A stretch of DNA of 35,677 bases from a virus. The notes under the pieces are model-generated. The model was not told the DNA's origin and made no database searches. It saw nothing but the letters and a program-made list of their open reading frames with translations. The stretch lies in IMG/VR virus record IMGVR_UViG_3300030406_002290, positions 1-35,677 of that record; one strand, given 5' to 3'. The position numbers and the translations under genes were made by a program. Below are positions 30,474 to 35,677 of this stretch, one piece after another (within the stretch, counting starts at the first letter, position 1; each line of letters starts with the position of its first letter).

Positions 30474-30523
30474 CGTTTCGGGTTGGCATGGATTGTTGAA
30501 ACGCATTATCCCTTCCATGCCAA
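30474..30523 (+). other. Pseudoknot-like leader structure
   Basis: CGTTTC (30474-30479) pairs with GAAACG (30498-30503), and TTGGCATGGA (30483-30492) pairs with TCCATGCCAA (30514-30523). The order a-b-a'-b' is that of an H-type pseudoknot, or of two competing hairpins. Loops are 3, 5 and 10 nt. The element ends 32 nt before ATG 30556, leaving the SD (AAAGGAG) accessible. The rest of the gene-free stretch 30334-30473 has a direct repeat AGTTGATA (30364, 30410) and no ORF. Confidence 0.55.
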
Positions 30524-30555
30524 GAATAATAACTTTAGTTAGAAAGGAGAAAATA

Positions 30556-30750
30556 ATGGATGAAGTAACTTATACATCAAAAGAAGATCACCTATTACAT
30601 GGTGCGATACTTTTAATAGGATCTTTGGTGGCATCTATAATGGATGATGATTTACATGGAAAAGCTATCTATGATGGCAATCAGCAAATTATCAATGATG
30701 CTATTGAGTTTTATAAAAAGCATCGTGAAAAATATCCAAGCCTCACTTGA
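30556..30750 (+). CDS. Early hypothetical protein with a hydrophobic segment (64 aa)
   Basis: I choose ATG 30556 because AAAGGAG is 7 nt upstream; a frame from 30493 would begin inside the structured leader without SD. The 64-residue product starts MDEVTYTSKEDHLLHGAILL and has a moderately hydrophobic stretch (AILLIGSLVASIM) that could be a membrane or buried helix, followed by an acidic-basic helix. The promoter 5 -35 overlaps its stop. It may be controlled by the pseudoknot-like leader. No family is recognised. Confidence 0.65.
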   Translation: MDEVTYTSKEDHLLHGAILLIGSLVASIMDDDLHGKAIYDGNQQIINDAIEFYKKHREKYPSLT

Positions 30751-30774
30751 CATATAATTACAAATATGTATAAT
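30747..30774 (+). promoter_or_regulatory. Rightward promoter 5 for the replication block
   Basis: TTGACA (30747-30752), 16 bp, TATAAT (30769-30774). A GA-rich stretch (GAGAGAGTGAGAGAG) follows directly, so the GA box would lie over the transcription start. It points at the gene at 30818, which has the strongest SD in the window (AAAGGAGG). Confidence 0.75.
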
Positions 30775-30817
30775 GAGAGAGTGAGAGAGATTAACTAGCC
30801 TAAAGAAAGGAGGTTAT

Positions 30818-31009
30818 ATGAGAGTTGATTTTACTGAGATGGCTATCATCACAGGTCAGAAAGAATTAAATGATCTGATGGCTGAACAAAAAAGACAACG
30901 CAGTTGCAATCACTCCTATCAAATGTCAATACATGACTTACAGATATTTGTCTGTACCAAGTGTGATGACATGGTAGAAGTTGATGCACATAAAAACGAT
31001 AACAGATAG
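30818..31009 (+). CDS. Early protein with zinc-binding-like Cys/His (63 aa)
   Basis: The 63-residue product starts MRVDFTEMAIITGQKELNDL and carries RSCNHSYQM followed by FVCTKCDDMVEVD. The spacing C-x-H then C-x2-C is that of a small zinc ribbon. SD AAAGGAGG 7 nt upstream is near-perfect. It is the first gene after promoter 5 and so is probably made in quantity. A regulatory or replication-support role is possible. No family is recognised. Confidence 0.7.
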   Translation: MRVDFTEMAIITGQKELNDLMAEQKRQRSCNHSYQMSIHDLQIFVCTKCDDMVEVDAHKNDNR

Positions 31010-31022
31010 AAAAGGAGTAAAA

Positions 31023-31421
31023 ATGTTATTAGTAAAAACAATAATAATCTATAGCGATAAAGATTATTACAATTATGCAATAAATGAGGAATGGGTAGAG
31101 GTGGAAAATTACGATTGGCAGCAATTGATTGGGCATTCTGACAAGATGAAAGAGATTGCTAAAAAACTTACAGATAGGTTGTGGGACTTAGAAACATGGG
31201 GAGAGGAAGACTATGAACATAATGGGGACTTTAGTAATCGTGGACATCTATGGGAAATGCCAAAAGATTTGGCAGATAATTGGCCATCCGACAAAGTTCT
31301 AGTCGGAGCTAGTGGTTCTTGGTATGGGGTATCTGAAGATAAGGTTGATCAGTATAAACAACTTATTAATGTAAAAGACCACGAGTTTAGTGCATTTGAA
31401 TTAAGGAGATTTAAGTTATGA
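31023..31421 (+). CDS. Early hypothetical protein (132 aa)
   Basis: I choose ATG 31023 for its SD (AAAGGAG, 7 nt). The 132-residue protein starts MLLVKTIIIYSDKDYYNYAI and is acidic and aromatic, with a Trp-rich segment (RLWDLETWGEEDYEHNGDFS). A mid segment (KVLVGASGSWYGVSEDKVDQ) looks like a beta hairpin. It overlaps the next gene by 4 nt. The function is unknown. Confidence 0.7.
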   Translation: MLLVKTIIIYSDKDYYNYAINEEWVEVENYDWQQLIGHSDKMKEIAKKLTDRLWDLETWGEEDYEHNGDFSNRGHLWEMPKDLADNWPSDKVLVGASGSWYGVSEDKVDQYKQLINVKDHEFSAFELRRFKL

Positions 31422-31804
31422 AAGAAGAATACACAAAAAAAGATCTAAGAAAATATCTTACTTCTGCATTAAAAGAATTAGGTGCTTATGATCGTTTTGC
31501 AATTTCTTTTGAAATTTATGACGCAAAATTATCTGATCCTGAATATGAAAATTATTCATGGCGACCATATTTTAAAGAACATGAATTGAAATCTCTTGAG
31601 TATGGTCAAGATGTAGGTGGTATGTGTCAATTTTCAGATAGAAAAGGCATGATGGAATGGATGGTTGAGGGAGTAGTTTTAGAAATTCAAAGTTATGAAG
31701 ATTATAACAGGTGGACTGGTGGCGATGGTATTTGTGATTATTTTTATATTGAATTACCTACTAAGAGTAATCCGAATAAAGAATTAATTAAAGAAAGAGA
31801 ATGA
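31418..31804 (+). CDS. Early hypothetical protein (128 aa)
   Basis: This 128-residue acidic protein starts MKEEYTKKDLRKYLTSALKE in an ATGA overlap. It has an alpha/beta body (GMMEWMVEGVVLEIQSYEDY) and a Trp/Cys part (RWTGGDGICDYFYIELPT). SD AAGGAG is 10 nt upstream, inside the previous gene. No family is recognised. The next gene begins the recombination block. Confidence 0.7.
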   Translation: MKEEYTKKDLRKYLTSALKELGAYDRFAISFEIYDAKLSDPEYENYSWRPYFKEHELKSLEYGQDVGGMCQFSDRKGMMEWMVEGVVLEIQSYEDYNRWTGGDGICDYFYIELPTKSNPNKELIKERE

Positions 31805-31816
31805 GGAGAAGAATAA

Positions 31817-32236
31817 ATGAAAAAAGAAATAGAAAAGATGACTAACGAAGAACTTGCTAGTCTACACGCAGAGCTTGTTGAGGCAAAGCGTGAGATAGAA
31901 GGTAAGTTAAATCCTATCAAGGTAGCATTGCTACGCAGGATGGATGAGACCGGTGGAGATGCTCTGCCAGTTGAAGGGTTCAATGTGTCAAGGAAGATGA
32001 CTTGGCAGTATGATCCCAAGAGTTTGATGGCAGCTCTCTACGGAGAGGTCAGGCTTATCTCTGATGAAGAGTTGGCCAAGCTAATCAAACAGATACCACC
32101 AATGATGAAAGTTGATGGTACGACTGCAAGGTCTTTGATTAGTAAGTATGGGCTTGGATCTAAAGTCCATGAAGCAATAGAAAAAAATAGGGATGGCAAG
32201 TCAGTCATTCTTAAAGTTGAAAGGAGTGATCAATGA
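31817..32236 (+). CDS. RecT-operon hypothetical protein (139 aa)
   Basis: The 139-residue protein has an N-terminal coiled-coil segment (EELASLHAELVEAKREIEGK) followed by an alpha/beta part (EVRLISDEELAKLIKQIPPM) and a short C-terminal strand region. It ends in an ATGA overlap with the RecT-type gene, so the two are likely translated together. Partner genes of phage annealing proteins are often exonucleases or Gp157/Gam-like accessory proteins. This one is too short and lacks nuclease residues, so an accessory or regulator is more likely. SD AGGAG precedes the ATG. Confidence 0.7.
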   Translation: MKKEIEKMTNEELASLHAELVEAKREIEGKLNPIKVALLRRMDETGGDALPVEGFNVSRKMTWQYDPKSLMAALYGEVRLISDEELAKLIKQIPPMMKVDGTTARSLISKYGLGSKVHEAIEKNRDGKSVILKVERSDQ

Positions 32237-33153
32237 ATGATCCAAAGGCGTTAATGATGTGGGGAGAGATGGCAAGTCATAGTGGGCTTGCAAAGAACAT
32301 GAATGCTTACCAAGCAGGCATGATAATACAGGCAGGTTCTGAGCTAGGCTATGGGCCTGCAGCTTCACTGAACTGCTTTTACATAGTCGGTCACAAGGTT
32401 ACACCACTAGGTCAGACCATGGCTGCTATGATCAAAAAGTCAGGCAAGTACACATACAAGGTGCTCAGGAGCAATGATGAGCTTGCTGAGATTACCTTCA
32501 TGGAGAAAGATGGAGACAGCTTTCAGGAGCTTGGCACTGTGTCATTCGGTAAGAAAGATGCAGCAATGGCAGGTCTAGGTGGAGATGCTTGGAGAAAATA
32601 CCCAAGTAATATGTTCTTCTGGAGATGCCTATCCAAAGGTGCTAGGATGTTCTGTGCTGATGCAATGATGGGCATGATATACACACCTGAAGAACTAGCA
32701 GACCAACTGCCTCAAGGTGTAGAGGTAAGTATCGATGAAGATACAGGCGATCAAGTGATTGTTGATACTAGAGACAATGTAGTTCCACCTGCACCTCAGA
32801 TACCTGAGACTGCAAGTGAAGACTTCTCGCAACAGGACAATCATATGCAGGCAATGAGTCAGCCTGCAGATAAATCTACATTTAAAGGGCCTCATAAAGA
32901 AATGGTTTTAGAAATAAAAGATGAAAGTAGCATTGAAGAGCTTAAGGCAGCAGGTGTTACTAGAATGTTTACTGAATCTGACTACGGGGAAGTTGTAATG
33001 ATTGTAGGTAAAAACAAGGGCAAAACTGTAGATGAGTTGCAAGATAGTTACTTTAACTTTTTTAGAAAGGATATTGAAGCTGGCAATTTTGCACCGAATA
33101 CACTTAAATTCTTCAGAGCAAGATTAGAAAGGATAGATGATAATGGCGAATAA
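32233..33153 (+). CDS. RecT-family single-strand annealing protein
   Basis: The 306-residue protein promotes annealing of complementary single strands in phage replication and recombination. Residues about 23-66 (NAYQAGMIIQAGSELGYGPA; FYIVGHKVTPLGQTMAAMIK) and 104-155 (SFGKKDAAMAGLGGDAWRKY, then SKGARMF and MGMIYTPEELAD) match the RecT/RedB pattern of an A....AGl..k..W..YP..M...R..S...R....d...G..YTPEEL core. The C-terminal third (about 165-300) is a divergent, acidic linker followed by a small domain. No adjacent 5'-3' exonuclease partner is visible. Host or phage PD-(D/E)XK nuclease might supply resected ends. Confidence 0.85.
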   Translation: MNDPKALMMWGEMASHSGLAKNMNAYQAGMIIQAGSELGYGPAASLNCFYIVGHKVTPLGQTMAAMIKKSGKYTYKVLRSNDELAEITFMEKDGDSFQELGTVSFGKKDAAMAGLGGDAWRKYPSNMFFWRCLSKGARMFCADAMMGMIYTPEELADQLPQGVEVSIDEDTGDQVIVDTRDNVVPPAPQIPETASEDFSQQDNHMQAMSQPADKSTFKGPHKEMVLEIKDESSIEELKAAGVTRMFTESDYGEVVMIVGKNKGKTVDELQDSYFNFFRKDIEAGNFAPNTLKFFRARLERIDDNGE

Positions 33154-33622
33154 AACAACCAAGAGTAAGATCTGTCCTGAATGTGGTGCAGGTAATACTT
33201 ACACCAAAGTAAGTGGAGTTGTGGTTTGCAGGACTTGTGGATGGCAATCAGAAGAGGGTGCAATGCTAAAGATGAAAGGCCCTGCACCTGCTGGACCATC
33301 AAGAATGAGCAAGTGGTTTCAAGAATTGACTAACACTAGCTTCGTAAACCTAAACTCTTTCAAGAGTATCAATGCTACTTTTGAATTTATATCTGACATA
33401 GAGAGAGACTATGCAGGCATAAAGATAGAACAAGAGATTGTGAAGTGGAGAGAGTGGCATGAAGACAATAACAAAACACCAAAGACTTGGAGAACATCTC
33501 TGAGGACTTGGCTAAACAAATCAAAGGAAGGACCGGTAAGAAATGGCAGCAGAAAAAATGAAGCCAATAGCAGAATCACTGCAGGCAAGCCAAGAGATGA
33601 AGACCCGTTTGCAGACCTTTGA
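33143..33622 (+). CDS. Zinc-ribbon protein with DnaT-like motif, candidate replication initiator
   Basis: I choose ATG 33143 (AAAGGA 9 nt upstream). The 159-residue protein has a zinc ribbon at its N-terminus (KICPECG, C11/C14; VVCRTCGW, C29/C32). A helical part follows, with KWREWHEDNNKTPKTWRTSL and RTWLNKS (about 101-127), resembling the W..W...N..(K)T...WR..LR.WL motif of DnaT/DnaD-type and phage replication-organiser C-termini. It overlaps RecT by 11 nt, and its last 80 nt are also coded by the DnaC-like gene. The initiator role is inferred from context with the loader gene. Confidence 0.65.
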   Translation: MANKTTKSKICPECGAGNTYTKVSGVVVCRTCGWQSEEGAMLKMKGPAPAGPSRMSKWFQELTNTSFVNLNSFKSINATFEFISDIERDYAGIKIEQEIVKWREWHEDNNKTPKTWRTSLRTWLNKSKEGPVRNGSRKNEANSRITAGKPRDEDPFADL

Positions 33623-34469
33623 GTATAAAGATAGTTCTAAGATGAGTACATCTGAGGCTATCAAGTATGAAATAGGATACGTTGAAGCTAAGTTGGGTAG
33701 GGCACTTACAAGTGCTGAATCTGACACTATGGCTGTTGCTGTAAAAAAAGAAAGAAGGGGAGTAGAGTGCATACATTGTGACGATATGGGGTGGCTTGGT
33801 ACAGATGTAGGCACTGACCACCCTGAGTTCGGTAAATATAAAAAGTGCAACAAATGTCCAGTCGTTGATGACTCTAACACTGTAAACACTATGCTAAGAG
33901 TAGCAGGATTACCTCCAAGGCCTATGAAATTAGCAGAGTTTATGGCAAGTAGACAACCAAACTTAAATGCTGAGAATCAAGCAAGGAAAGCCAAAGATGA
34001 GGTTACTCGCTGGGTTTCCAGTGGTTCTCCTTTGCTAGTGGCTATTACAGGCCCTACAGGGTGTGGTAAATCACATCTTGCACAGGGTGCTGCAGTTCTA
34101 CTAGCAGAGACAGGCAAGAATGTTTGGTACTTGCCCGGTGCAGAGTTTTCACAACAGGCGAGGGGAGATCAGGTAAATACCTTTAAGAATAGAGTCATGA
34201 ACATTCCGTATCTTGTTCTTGACGAGGCTTATGTAAGCTATGATCCTTCAGGGTACATACAGGCAACTGTATCTGAGATACTGTCATATAGATATGATAG
34301 GCAACTTCCCTCATTGTTGCTTGGTAATATCATGGATGAAAAGGGTAAGACCAACGAAGAGAAACTATCCAATGTTATCGGCCAACGCTTGACATCAAGA
34401 CTACTTAGCAAAGATAATGGGATACTACTTTCAATGTGGAAGTGTAAAGATGTCAGAAGACAAAACTAA
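33543..34469 (+). CDS. DnaC-type helicase loader / AAA+ ATPase
   Basis: The 308-residue AAA+ ATPase probably loads the host replicative helicase at the phage origin. A zinc cluster at about 76-105 (CIHCDDMGW, then KKCNKC) precedes the ATPase. Walker A is GPTGCGKS at 170-177, Walker B YLVLDEA at 223-229, the sensor 1 region LLLGN at 258-262, and the arginine-finger region GQRLTSRLL at 280-288. This is the length and order of DnaC/DnaI and phage loaders. I use ATG 33543 (GGAAGGA upstream), although it overlaps the previous gene by 80 nt. Later ATGs at 33558 or 33597 are possible. No phage DNA polymerase or helicase is present. Confidence 0.85.
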   Translation: MAAEKMKPIAESLQASQEMKTRLQTFEYKDSSKMSTSEAIKYEIGYVEAKLGRALTSAESDTMAVAVKKERRGVECIHCDDMGWLGTDVGTDHPEFGKYKKCNKCPVVDDSNTVNTMLRVAGLPPRPMKLAEFMASRQPNLNAENQARKAKDEVTRWVSSGSPLLVAITGPTGCGKSHLAQGAAVLLAETGKNVWYLPGAEFSQQARGDQVNTFKNRVMNIPYLVLDEAYVSYDPSGYIQATVSEILSYRYDRQLPSLLLGNIMDEKGKTNEEKLSNVIGQRLTSRLLSKDNGILLSMWKCKDVRRQN

Positions 34470-34608
34470 AAAGCACATACACAAATTCATTTACCCACCA
34501 CCCAACGGACCAGAATCAATAGGCAAGTGCAAATGTGGAGAGAAGAAACTTGGTTACAACAGTATGGATGGAAGGGGTAGTAGCGTATGGAGAAAAAGAA
34601 ATGGATAG
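34450..34608 (+). CDS. Small zinc-binding-like protein (52 aa)
   Basis: I choose ATG 34450, giving 52 residues that start MSEDKTKKHIHKFIYPPPNG, because the preceding frame would otherwise overlap the loader gene with no SD. It contains SIGKCKCGEKKLGYNSMDGR, a Cys-x-Cys with GE that recalls small phage zinc proteins (H..., G.C.CGE...). It overlaps the DnaC-like gene by 20 nt and the nuclease gene by 8 nt. The function is unknown. Confidence 0.65.
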   Translation: MSEDKTKKHIHKFIYPPPNGPESIGKCKCGEKKLGYNSMDGRGSSVWRKRNG

Positions 34609-34984
34609 ATCAGTTTGGAAGAACTGGGAACGAAAAGTTGCTGAGTGGTTTGGTGGAGATGCAGTGAATGCTAAACGCATACCTGTAACCGGTAGGCAGT
34701 CAGGAGATGTGCCTGACGTAGAAACAATTAAGTTTGCCATAGAGGTAAAAGCAGGCAAGGTTGTCAGTTCCAGAACATTAAAAGCAGTAGATCAGGCCAA
34801 GAAAGCTGCTGTAGCCACTAATAAGATACCGGTGGTAGTGCAGGTGCATAAAGTCAATAAAAACGTGGCTGTGCCTCTTGTAACGCTTGATTTGGCTACT
34901 TTCTTAAAACTTACAGAGGGTATTAGAAAAGAAGAGATGAGGATCAAAAAAAGTCTTGACTCAACTAAAGAGCTAGGCATTTAA
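34601..34984 (+). CDS. PD-(D/E)XK nuclease, resolvase-like
   Basis: I choose ATG 34601 (GGAGA about 8 nt upstream), giving 127 residues; a frame from 34535 adds 22 residues without homology-like features. Core motifs are WERKVAEWFGG (E15), RQSGDVPDVETIKFAIEVKA (D36, D39, E48, K50), matching the fold's E...D-x8-E-x-K site. A later strand (PVVVQVHKVNKN) and a helix (LATFLKLTEGI) complete the small domain. Proteins like this cut or resolve branched DNA and are common next to recombination genes. It is the last gene of the rightward operon. Confidence 0.75.
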   Translation: MDRSVWKNWERKVAEWFGGDAVNAKRIPVTGRQSGDVPDVETIKFAIEVKAGKVVSSRTLKAVDQAKKAAVATNKIPVVVQVHKVNKNVAVPLVTLDLATFLKLTEGIRKEEMRIKKSLDSTKELGI

Positions 34985-35051
34985 TTCCAAACTGGCATTC
35001 TAAACTGGGAAATTTTGGGAAACTGTCCTTAACTTGTATGGACAATTTAAC

Positions 35052-35080
35052 TTGCATGATTAACATTCTCAAATTATAAT
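35052..35080 (+). promoter_or_regulatory. Promoter within the convergent intergenic region
   Basis: TTGCAT (35052-35057), 17 bp, TATAAT (35075-35080). The -35 lies in a 12-bp direct repeat, TTAACTTG(T/C)ATG, at 35029-35040 and 35047-35058 (18-bp offset), which could be a regulator site. No ORF follows, only a set of hairpins ending near 35171. Confidence 0.55.
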
Positions 35081-35085
35081 AAAGG

Positions 35086-35175
35086 ATCCACACTCCTTTC
35101 TTAACTGTGTGGTTACTGTTAATCTCAACTCTCAGTAAAAAAAGAGGACCTGCGTAATTGTAGGTCCTCTTAGTT
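35086..35175 (+). ncRNA. Candidate small RNA with three hairpins
   Basis: The promoter at 35052-35080 would give a short transcript of about 85-90 nt. Three perfect stems follow in order: CCACAC/GTGTGG (35088-35093 with 35107-35112), TTACTG/CAGTAA (35113-35118 with 35133-35138), and AAGAGGACCT/AGGTCCTCTT (35142-35151 with 35162-35171). The last would terminate it, although it lacks a strong U-run on this strand. The 34985-35239 stretch also holds three AAACTG repeats. A genuine RNA is plausible but unproven. Confidence 0.35.
35142..35171 (-). terminator. Intrinsic terminator at the end of the leftward operon
   Basis: On the minus strand a 10-bp perfect stem (AAGAGGACCT with AGGTCCTCTT, 10-nt loop) runs straight into a T7 stretch (complement of 35137-35143). 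It lies 68 bp after the last leftward gene. It also faces the rightward operon that stops at 34984, so it may act in both directions. Confidence 0.85.
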
Positions 35176-35238
35176 ATTTAGAAAGCTGACTTAATTGAAT
35201 AGCCAGTTGATTTGAATTTTCAACTTTCTACTTTCATA

Positions 35239-35394
35239 TTACATCTTGAAATCAAATTGGTAAAACTTCTTTCGTTCTTTACTTTTCTCTTTACACTTAG
35301 GGCACGTTTCTGCTGTGTCTTCAAAGCTAGTCAGTACCTCAAATGTTTCAGTTTCACAATCATTGTTATTGCATATGTACTCGTAGAGTGGCAT
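35239..35394 (-). CDS. FmdB-like zinc-ribbon protein
   Basis: A 51-residue frame starts MPLYEYICNNNDCETETFEV, the hallmark N-terminus of the FmdB/CxxC zinc-ribbon family (MP.YEY.C..C...FE). The second Cys pair is CPKC at 32-35. The first pair has a 4-residue gap (CNNNDC) instead of 2, a variant. It starts in a TAATG overlap with the 82-aa gene and is the last gene before the terminator. FmdB-type proteins are proposed regulators in bacteria; in a phage the job is unknown, and a transcription-related role is a guess. Confidence 0.8.
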   Translation of the reverse strand: MPLYEYICNNNDCETETFEVLTSFEDTAETCPKCKEKSKERKKFYQFDFKM

Positions 35395-35642
35395 TAATCT
35401 GCAACAGGCTTAGGTGTTACTTCATTCATACGAACTTCAATATTTCCGTCAACAATCCAATTAGCACTTGTAACTGTGCTTGATATTGTTAAGGCTTTAG
35501 TTACGATATTGTTATCGCCACCTATTCTATTAAATGTTACTTCTAGTTCACCAATATCTAGTTTCTTTAAATCGCAAGTTCCACCAGTTGATACAATGTT
35601 TTCTAACTTTAATTCATTTACATAAGTTTTGGTGGCTGTCAT
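35394..35642 (-). CDS. Beta-rich hypothetical protein (82 aa)
   Basis: The 82-residue product starts MTATKTYVNELKLENIVSTG and is beta-rich (LDIGELEVTFNRIGGDNN, ending EVRMNEVTPKPVAD). If the ends join, it starts 28 nt after the stop of the gene at base 1. It may be a small virion protein. Its SD is weak. The stop overlaps the FmdB-like start (TAATG). No family is recognised. Confidence 0.65.
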   Translation of the reverse strand: MTATKTYVNELKLENIVSTGGTCDLKKLDIGELEVTFNRIGGDNNIVTKALTISSTVTSANWIVDGNIEVRMNEVTPKPVAD

Positions 35643-35677
35643 AGAATCTAGTGGAGAAATGTGTAGTCGGTCATACA

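Noticed and set aside
30493-30555. Extended start of the 64-residue early gene
   Set aside because: The extension runs through the pseudoknot-like leader and has no SD, whereas ATG 30556 has AAAGGAG.
34535-34600. N-terminal extension of the PD-(D/E)XK gene
   Set aside because: The extension overlaps the zinc protein gene by 74 nt and lacks an SD; ATG 34601 has GGAGA at good distance.
1-35677. Integrase, repressor or attachment site showing a temperate lifestyle
   Set aside because: No recombinase motif, no cI-type HTH gene and no tRNA-like att core could be found.

Overview
The window looks like a complete or nearly complete genome of a lytic tailed dsDNA phage, about 35.7 kb and AT-rich. 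It encodes a terminase, portal, scaffold, HK97-type capsid, tail proteins and fibres. I see no integrase, repressor, transposase, rRNA or convincing tRNA. A short-tailed (podovirus-like) virion is the best fit: there is no sheath or obvious tape measure, there is a 1725-residue ejection-type protein, and an adaptor-like and a nozzle/propeller-like protein are adjacent. Several small families at the end of the late operon resemble ones I associate with marine phages. A marine bacterial host is therefore likely but not proven. Near-consensus sigma70 promoters, with no phage RNA polymerase visible, suggest that host RNA polymerase is used throughout.

Layout. A divergent control region (25977-26486) separates two large transcription units. 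The leftward unit runs from 25976 down to base 1. If the molecule is circular it continues from 35677 to a terminator at 35142-35171. In transcription order it holds a conserved hypothetical gene, an HNH nuclease, TerS, TerL, the portal, two large internal virion proteins, scaffold and major capsid (with their own promoter at 14208-14238), small head proteins, adaptor-like and propeller tail proteins, two fibres, coiled-coil proteins, a set of small very basic proteins, two small membrane proteins (probable lysis or membrane function), a 249+ residue protein cut by the window edge, an 82-residue protein and an FmdB-like zinc ribbon.

The rightward unit (26487-34984) begins with about 18 small, mostly acidic proteins of unknown function, which are candidate host-takeover genes. 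It ends with a replication and recombination block: a RecT-type annealing protein, a zinc-ribbon/DnaT-like protein, a DnaC-type helicase loader, a small zinc-binding protein and a PD-(D/E)XK nuclease. There is no polymerase, primase or replicative helicase, so the phage probably recruits the host replisome.

The least ordinary signals are regulatory. A GA-repeat box sits between the -35 and -10 elements of three promoters and next to others. Five consecutive small genes are joined by an identical 13-bp stop/start junction that also encodes the shared C-terminal EQE of the upstream proteins. A pseudoknot-like leader precedes a small early gene. A promoter followed by three hairpins at the convergent end may encode a small RNA. 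The left-edge reading frame closes after two codons when the ends are joined, which supports circularity.
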